Origin: JAUSIF01 sp963711595
GTDB lineage: Bacteria > Pseudomonadota > Alphaproteobacteria > Rhizobiales > Xanthobacteraceae
Direction of reading: 5' to 3'
Assembly: GCA_963711595.1 (NCBI GenBank)
Contig: CAVQER010000007.1
Location: 682,001-746,000, forward strand
Length of the DNA: 64,000 nucleotides
The notes under the pieces are model-generated. The model was not told the origin of the DNA, searched no databases, and saw only the letters and a list, made by a program, of their open reading frames with translations. The stretch's first letter is position 1, and every line of letters begins with the position of its first letter. Below, piece after piece: positions 60,556 through 64,000 of this stretch. Position numbers and translations under genes: made by a program.

Positions 60556-61656
60556 GTGACGCGCTCGAAGCCGAGCATTTTATACGCCCAAAACCGTACG
60601 CACCGTGCTGGCGCGCAGACGAGCTTGGCGCGGTTGTTGAAGCACGAGAAACTGCGCCGCTGGAACCCCACGCTCGTGTGCTCGCGCGGCGGATGGCTTG
60701 CAGAGGAGTGCGAGCGCGAGCGGGTAGCGGTCATTCAGGAGGAATTTCCACGTTCCCGATCCCTTTCAGGGCGGCTTTTTGGCAACGCGGCGTTTGCGCG
60801 GCGCGTCGTCGGGACGCTATCGAAGCAGTCGATCCGCCCTGTCATCATTCATGCCAACGATCATCAGGAAGGCCTGCTCGGGCTGGAAATCGCGCGGCGT
60901 ACGGGCGCAAGGACTTCGATCTTCCTGCGCTCGATCGCTCTTCGCCGCGAGGACTACTTCAAGTATCGCTGCAACGAGTACGACCTTATCTTCGCCGTTG
61001 GCGGCGAATTGGTGTCGCGTGTGCAGGCGTGGGACGCGGCGCATACGATCGAACTGCATCACGACGGGGTGGCGAGCGACGATTTTTTGCCGCCGAAGGC
61101 GAAGGGTGAAGGAGCGCCGCGACGCGCGCTCATCATCGGCTCGGCCCAAGAGCTGAAGGGTTGGGCGGATCTCATCGACGCTTTGGAGATACTCGAGCAG
61201 GACGGCGCGCTGCCGCCGATGCAGTTTGACTTCACCGGAAGCATGCCTGAGACGGAAAGTAACCTCAGACTATGGAGGCTCAGAACCACGCGCTGCAATT
61301 TCTTGGGCCGTGTGGATGCGTTTCGCGACCTCGCGCGCGACTACGATCTCGTGATCAATCCGAGTCGGATGGAGACCTTCGGCATGGCTGCGATCGAGGT
61401 GCTGGCCGCTGGGGTTCCGCTTTTGTCGAGCCGAACCGGTGTGATGGAGCAAGTACTGGAAGCGGATGAGATGCTTTTTGCTCCTTCCCGGCCTGATCAA
61501 CTGGCCTTCGCCCTGAAGCGGTTGCTCCGGGAGTGGCCGAAGCTTGATCTCGGCGTGACTCGCAGCCAGGAGAACATTCGCCGACGCTTCTTGATCGACC
61601 AAAGTGTCGATCGTCTGATCGCCGCTTACGACAGGTTGTTGGGCGTAAAGTCGTGA
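60556..61656 (+). CDS. GT4-type glycosyltransferase
   Basis: A protein of about 366 residues with ILYAQNRTHRAGAQTSLARLL, then IIGSAQELKGWADLIDALEIL, FLGRVDAFRDLARDYDLVINPSRMETFGMAAIEVLAAGVPLL in parts. The latter is the EX7E donor-binding region of GT-B family 4. It adds a sugar to a surface glycan; donor and acceptor unknown. I prefer GTG 60556, with AGGA eight bases upstream, over ATG 60511. Last gene of the island before the cox genes. Confidence 0.8.
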   Translation: MTRSKPSILYAQNRTHRAGAQTSLARLLKHEKLRRWNPTLVCSRGGWLAEECERERVAVIQEEFPRSRSLSGRLFGNAAFARRVVGTLSKQSIRPVIIHANDHQEGLLGLEIARRTGARTSIFLRSIALRREDYFKYRCNEYDLIFAVGGELVSRVQAWDAAHTIELHHDGVASDDFLPPKAKGEGAPRRALIIGSAQELKGWADLIDALEILEQDGALPPMQFDFTGSMPETESNLRLWRLRTTRCNFLGRVDAFRDLARDYDLVINPSRMETFGMAAIEVLAAGVPLLSSRTGVMEQVLEADEMLFAPSRPDQLAFALKRLLREWPKLDLGVTRSQENIRRRFLIDQSVDRLIAAYDRLLGVKS

Positions 61657-61733
61657 GGCTAAGCAGCTAAGCAGGTGCCGTCAGCGTCAAGGCGAACGCT
61701 GACGCAAGTGAACCATCAAGTTGCTCGCGTCGT

Positions 61734-62908
<1,175 letters not shown>

Positions 62909-62912
<4 letters not shown>

Positions 62913-63838
62913 TCCGCCGCCTTCAGCTCGATCTGCGACTGCTTGATCAGACCTTCAATGCGCGGGCGATCGAGCTTTGCGATATCGTCCTGATACTTGA
63001 GCAACACACCAAGCGAGTCGCCGACCACGTTGGCGTCCAACTTGTCAGCGCCCAGCGCAGTCAATGCGGACATCCAATCGAGCGTTTCGGCCACGCCGGG
63101 CGCCTTGAACAGATCCTGCTTGCGCAGCGCCTGGACGAAGGCAACGATCTCGCGCGCGAGCCGGTCCGAAGCGCCGGGAAGACGCGCATGCAGGATCGCA
63201 AGCTCGCGCGTGAAACTTGGATAGTCGACCCAGTGATACAGGCAACGCCGCTTGAGTGCGTCGTGTATCTCGCGCGTGCGATTGGATGTGACGATCACGA
63301 TCGGCGGCTCGGTAGCGCGGATCGTACCAAGCTCCGGAATCGTCACCTGGAAGTCGGCAAGCACTTCGAGCAGGAACGCTTCAAAAGCCTCGTCCGCACG
63401 ATCGAGTTCGTCAACAAGCAAGACCGGCGGACCAGATGGATCCGGTGTCAGGGCATCGAGCAGGGGACGCTTGACCAGAAATTTTTCCGAGAAGACGTCG
63501 CTCACGAGCCGCTCGCGATCGGCTGTTCCTTCAGCTTCGGCGATGCGGATCGCGATCATCTGCGCGGCATAGTTCCACTCGTAAAGAGCGGACGCGACGT
63601 CGAGGCCTTCGTAGCACTGGAGGCGGATCAGTCTACGGTTCAGGGCTCGGGCAAGTACGTTGGCGATCTCGGTCTTGCCGACGCCCGCCTCACCCTCGAG
63701 GAACAGCGGACGGGCCATACGCAGCGCAAGAAATACTACGGTCGCGAGCGAGCGATCGGCGACGTAGTTGTTCTCACCGAGCAAGGCGAGCGTCGCTTCG
63801 ATCGATGCCGGCAACGGGCGCCCGGATTTCGCGTTCAC
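62909..63838 (-). CDS. coxD: MoxR-family AAA+ ATPase CoxD
   Basis: A 309-residue AAA+ protein: Walker A LEGEAGVGKTEIANVLA near residue 50, Walker B PVLLVDELDRADEAFEAFL, and sensor region PPIVIVTSNRTREIHDALKRRC (in parts). MoxR-VWA pairs of this type insert or sulfurate the metal cofactor of molybdenum hydroxylases. The GTG at 63838 has GGAG eight bases upstream; GTG 63850 is an alternative. Confidence 0.88.
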
Positions 63839-63854
63839 GAGCAACTCCACAATT

Positions 63855-63878
63855 CGGCGCCGCCTTCAGGCGGCGCCG
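63855..63878. other. strong hairpin upstream of coxD
   Basis: A perfect 10-bp inverted repeat CGGCGCCGCC/GGCGGCGCCG with loop TTCA, just before the coxD start. On the + strand it is followed by ATTTTCTTA; on the coding (minus) strand there is no T tract. It may lower read-through from the upstream gene or regulate coxD translation. Confidence 0.45.
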
Positions 63879-63924
63879 ATTTTCTTATGGGACTATATAG
63901 GGTTACCCGGCCAGGGAAAACGCG

Positions 63925-64000
63925 TCAGCCGCCTGCAGCGGCGACCGCACGACGGGCCATCACGCCGACCAGATGCGACCGATAGGCCGCATCGGCATGG
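63925..64000 (-). CDS. C-terminus of a probable CoxM-like FAD-binding molybdenum hydroxylase subunit (partial)
   Basis: The last 24 codons on the minus strand read HADAAYRSHLVGVMARRAVA and end in TGA after AAAGG. A terminal YRxHLxxVMxRRAVxAA is typical of the medium (FAD) subunit of CO dehydrogenase and xanthine dehydrogenase families. The gene runs beyond the window. Its position just before coxD supports this, but only the tail is visible. Confidence 0.45.
   Translation of the reverse strand, partial: HADAAYRSHLVGVMARRAVAAAGG

Noticed and set aside
63855..63878. Hairpin before coxD as the terminator of the upstream gene
   Set aside because: Read on the coding strand it is followed by AATTGTGG, not a T tract. 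The T-rich side is on the opposite strand, where no gene ends.

Overview
The window is GC-rich chromosomal DNA of an alphaproteobacterium, most probably of the order Hyphomicrobiales (Bradyrhizobium/Xanthobacteraceae-like). The markers are a CtrA/ChpT cell-cycle pair, the PhyR-NepR-EcfG general stress triad, an ALAS-type hemA, three DUF3551 genes, an EipA-like envelope protein and a NodPQ-like cysD-cysNC pair. The species cannot be named from the sequence alone.

Layout. 0-7 kb holds housekeeping and envelope genes (oxidoreductase, tRNA-Glu, tandem DUF3551 genes, eipA, a YHS protein, cysQ) with two copies of a palindromic intergenic repeat. 6.6-30 kb is a cell-cycle, chemotaxis and flagellar region: chpT, cheAWYBR, a BTAD/TPR regulator, ctrA, fliI-fliJ, an ECF sigma/anti-sigma pair, flhA, a CYTH-CHAD protein, and the operon fliF-fliG-fliH-fliN-flbD. 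The flhA and fliF promoters share a CtrA-type box followed by a GGCAA-N3-TTGCC dyad. 30-36 kb holds arsC, hemA, a lytic transglycosylase, a hemerythrin protein and an HpaB-type monooxygenase. 36-41 kb is a general-stress island: phyR, nepR-ecfG and four or five small target genes, nearly all preceded by GGAAC-N16/17-CGTT promoters that I located base by base. 41.6-61.7 kb is a surface-glycan island. It carries a pseudaminic acid pathway (pseB, pseC, pseI, pseG and a pseF-like gene), two methyltransferases, WbqC, a hexapeptide-repeat protein, three sulfotransferase-like genes, the PAPS-making cysD-cysNC pair, a PhyH-like dioxygenase and a glycosyltransferase. It suggests a sulfated, pseudaminic-acid-bearing surface polymer or flagellin glycan. 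61.7-64 kb holds coxE and coxD and the tail of what looks like a coxM gene.

An important caveat for users: seven conserved genes (cheY, fliF, the mltB-like gene, phyR, ecfG, pseG, pseF-like) are each broken by one extra base. In every case the extra base makes a doublet, it is a purine on the + strand, and deleting it restores a protein of normal family length. Consensus sequencing error is the simplest explanation. They are listed as frameshifted genes over their full span.
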